A stretch of DNA of 8,402 nucleotides, taken from assembly GCA_902500695.1 (NCBI GenBank), contig CABVRQ010000115.1, forward strand, positions 1,610-10,011, given 5' to 3'. The stretch is from an uncultured Nitrospira sp. Lineage in GTDB: Bacteria > Nitrospirota > Nitrospiria > Nitrospirales > UBA8639. Made by a program: the position numbers and the translations under genes. Below are positions 6,961 to 8,402 of the stretch, piece by piece. The notes beneath the pieces were generated by a model that saw only the letters and a list, made by a program, of their open reading frames with translations, was not told the origin of the DNA and ran no database searches. The first letter of the stretch is position 1. The number at the start of each line of letters is the position of its first letter.

Positions 6961-8402
6961 AACCGGGTATGCCCATATTCCGGCGGTTGTGGCCGCAACG
7001 GCTGACCAGCCAGATGATTGCCCTTCTGCTCGTGGCCCTGGTCATTGCGCAAGTGGCCAACTTTCTTATTTTTACCGATGAACGTCGTGCGGCTATTCGA
7101 TCCGTCGAGCGGACACAAATTCTTGAGCGAACGGCTTCTCTGATCGATCTCATTGAACACAGCCCATCCGGTTTGCACGATCACATAGTCCAGGCCGCCA
7201 GTTCACGAAAGTTGTACTACTGGTTGTCGGATACCAGTCAGATTCCTCAAGGCCTGCAACAGGGCGACCATGAGTGGATAAGCCGTCTCAAGGATTTGCT
7301 GAACAAGAACGACGTCTCTGAACTGCGGTTCATGCTTCCGGAACAGGACGGGTCATGGAAAAAGACCATAGGGGAGGCGCCGGAGGGCATCCAGTCTTCC
7401 ATCTTACGAAGTGAAAAATCCGGATCGTCCTTTTCTCTTCCGCTCTCGGAGTTTGATGCTCCAGGCCTGCTGATTTCGGCGCGCCTACAGGATGGCCGTT
7501 GGCTGAATGTCGGCATGGGGATCACCCCATCCCTGGGCCGTTGGGCTTTGCCCACGCTGATTTCGATGGTGTTCACCGGAGGCAGTATCTGTCTGATTGT
7601 GGTGTTCATGGTGCAACGCCTCACGCGTCCGCTTCAACAGCTCACGGAAGTCGCGGAGCGGGTTGGTCGCGGGGAATCTATCACGCCCATTCCGGAAGAA
7701 GGTCCCGTCGATATTCAGCAGACTATCCGCGCGTTTAATCGCATGTACGAACGACTGCAACGGTTTGTTCAGGATCGGACCAGAATGCTGGCGGCCATCA
7801 GTCACGATTTACGCTCTCCCATTACCTCTCTTCGACTGCAAGTCGAATTGATGAAGGATCAGGACGCGAGAGTCAAGATGCTGGAGACATTGGAAGACAT
7901 GCAACGGATGACCGAAGCCACACTGGCTTTTGCCCGCGATGAGGCCTCAACGGAGCTATCGCGCTCAGTCGATCTCAGCGCCTTAACCGATAGTCTTTGT
8001 CAGGATCTGGCCGATATGGGGATGGAGGTGAAATTCGAGAGCGCCCCAAAAACTCCCTATACCTGCCGCCCCATCAGCCTTAAACGGGCCATTCGAAATC
8101 TCATTGAAAATGCCGTGAGCTATGGAGGACCAGTCGAGGTCAAGCTTCGAGAGAATGACACGGAATTTCAAATTGAGATTCAAGATAGTGGTCCGGGAAT
8201 TCCTGAACAGGATTTTGAACGGGTCTTTCAGCCCTTTGTGCGATTGGAGGAATCCCGCAATAAACAAACCGGGGGTATCGGCCTCGGCATGGCCATTGCC
8301 CGATCCATCATTCGCAATCATGGCGGGGACATCAGTTTGGCGAACACTCCGGGAGGTGGCTTAACGGTGACGATCAATCTGCCGGCATCTCCGCTTCAAC
8401 AG
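6957..8402 (+). CDS. EnvZ-like membrane sensor histidine kinase (3' end outside window)
   Basis: The frame opens at an ATG sharing four bases (ATGA) with the regulator stop codon and stays open for 482 codons to the window edge. TM1 is about residues 17-39 and TM2 about 197-218, enclosing a periplasmic sensor region of about 155 residues. A HAMP linker (about 219-272) follows, then the HisKA dimerisation domain with the phosphoacceptor H283 in ISHDLRSPITSLRLQ. The HATPase domain has an N box (N381 and N385 in NLIENAVSYG), a G1 box DSGPGI starting at D410, an F box around FQPFVRLEES and a G2 box GGIGLGMAI from G439. The last beta strands (LTVTINLP) are already present, so probably only a few residues are missing. 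The sensor segment has the general style of EnvZ-like kinases (hydrophobic SLIDLIEHSP, then AASSRKLYYWL) with no recognisable ligand-binding motif and no Cys. It would act as kinase and phosphatase for the regulator encoded just upstream. Confidence 0.95.
   Translation, partial: MKPGMPIFRRLWPQRLTSQMIALLLVALVIAQVANFLIFTDERRAAIRSVERTQILERTASLIDLIEHSPSGLHDHIVQAASSRKLYYWLSDTSQIPQGLQQGDHEWISRLKDLLNKNDVSELRFMLPEQDGSWKKTIGEAPEGIQSSILRSEKSGSSFSLPLSEFDAPGLLISARLQDGRWLNVGMGITPSLGRWALPTLISMVFTGGSICLIVVFMVQRLTRPLQQLTEVAERVGRGESITPIPEEGPVDIQQTIRAFNRMYERLQRFVQDRTRMLAAISHDLRSPITSLRLQVELMKDQDARVKMLETLEDMQRMTEATLAFARDEASTELSRSVDLSALTDSLCQDLADMGMEVKFESAPKTPYTCRPISLKRAIRNLIENAVSYGGPVEVKLRENDTEFQIEIQDSGPGIPEQDFERVFQPFVRLEESRNKQTGGIGLGMAIARSIIRNHGGDISLANTPGGGLTVTINLPASPLQQ

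Noticed and set aside
7485..7805. Minus-strand open frame of 106 codons inside the kinase gene
   Set aside because: It is antisense to well-conserved HAMP and HisKA coding sequence, shows no motif of its own and looks like a shadow frame.
91..8402. Mobile element, CRISPR, tRNA/rRNA or toxin-antitoxin content
   Set aside because: No transposase, integrase, regular repeat-spacer pattern, tRNA-like cloverleaf or small paired frame was seen; nearly all of the window is occupied by the five genes.

Overview
This 8.4-kb window looks like ordinary chromosomal DNA from a Gram-negative, double-membrane bacterium. The evidence is a lipoprotein-type outer-membrane channel, a periplasmic adaptor and an inner-membrane RND pump encoded side by side. 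Coding sequence is moderately GC-rich and the intergenic DNA is clearly more AT-rich. The genus cannot be fixed from sequence alone. The protein style would fit Nitrospirota or a proteobacterium, but this is an impression, not a measurement. There is no sign of mobile DNA, phage, CRISPR, tRNA or rRNA.

Layout: two divergent transcription units share a 317-bp intergenic region (5924-6240). To the left, on the minus strand and in transcription order, lie an outer-membrane factor of the NodT/TolC type (5923 to 4493), a membrane-fusion protein of the HlyD/AcrA type (4465 to 3242) and an RND permease of about 1050 residues (3252 to 91). The first two are 27 bp apart and the last two overlap by 11 bp, so they read as one operon for a complete tripartite efflux pump. 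To the right, on the plus strand, lie an OmpR-family response regulator (6241-6960) and an EnvZ-like membrane histidine kinase (from 6957). The kinase starts inside the regulator's stop codon and runs off the right edge with its catalytic motifs already complete.

Likely logic (inference): the kinase senses something in the periplasm or membrane and phosphorylates the regulator at Asp55. The regulator then acts on the shared intergenic region to control the pump operon and perhaps its own operon. The region holds a good extended -10 promoter for the regulator overlapped by a 10-bp-spaced TTTGA direct repeat, and only a weak promoter candidate for the pump operon. The pump substrate cannot be read from the sequence.

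I found no undescribed system here. The points most worth a second look are the RND permease, which keeps the TM4 Asp-Asp pair but has Val where AcrB has its TM10 proton-relay Lys; the direct repeat at the divergent promoter; the channel-first gene order; and the near absence of Shine-Dalgarno sequences in the pump operon.
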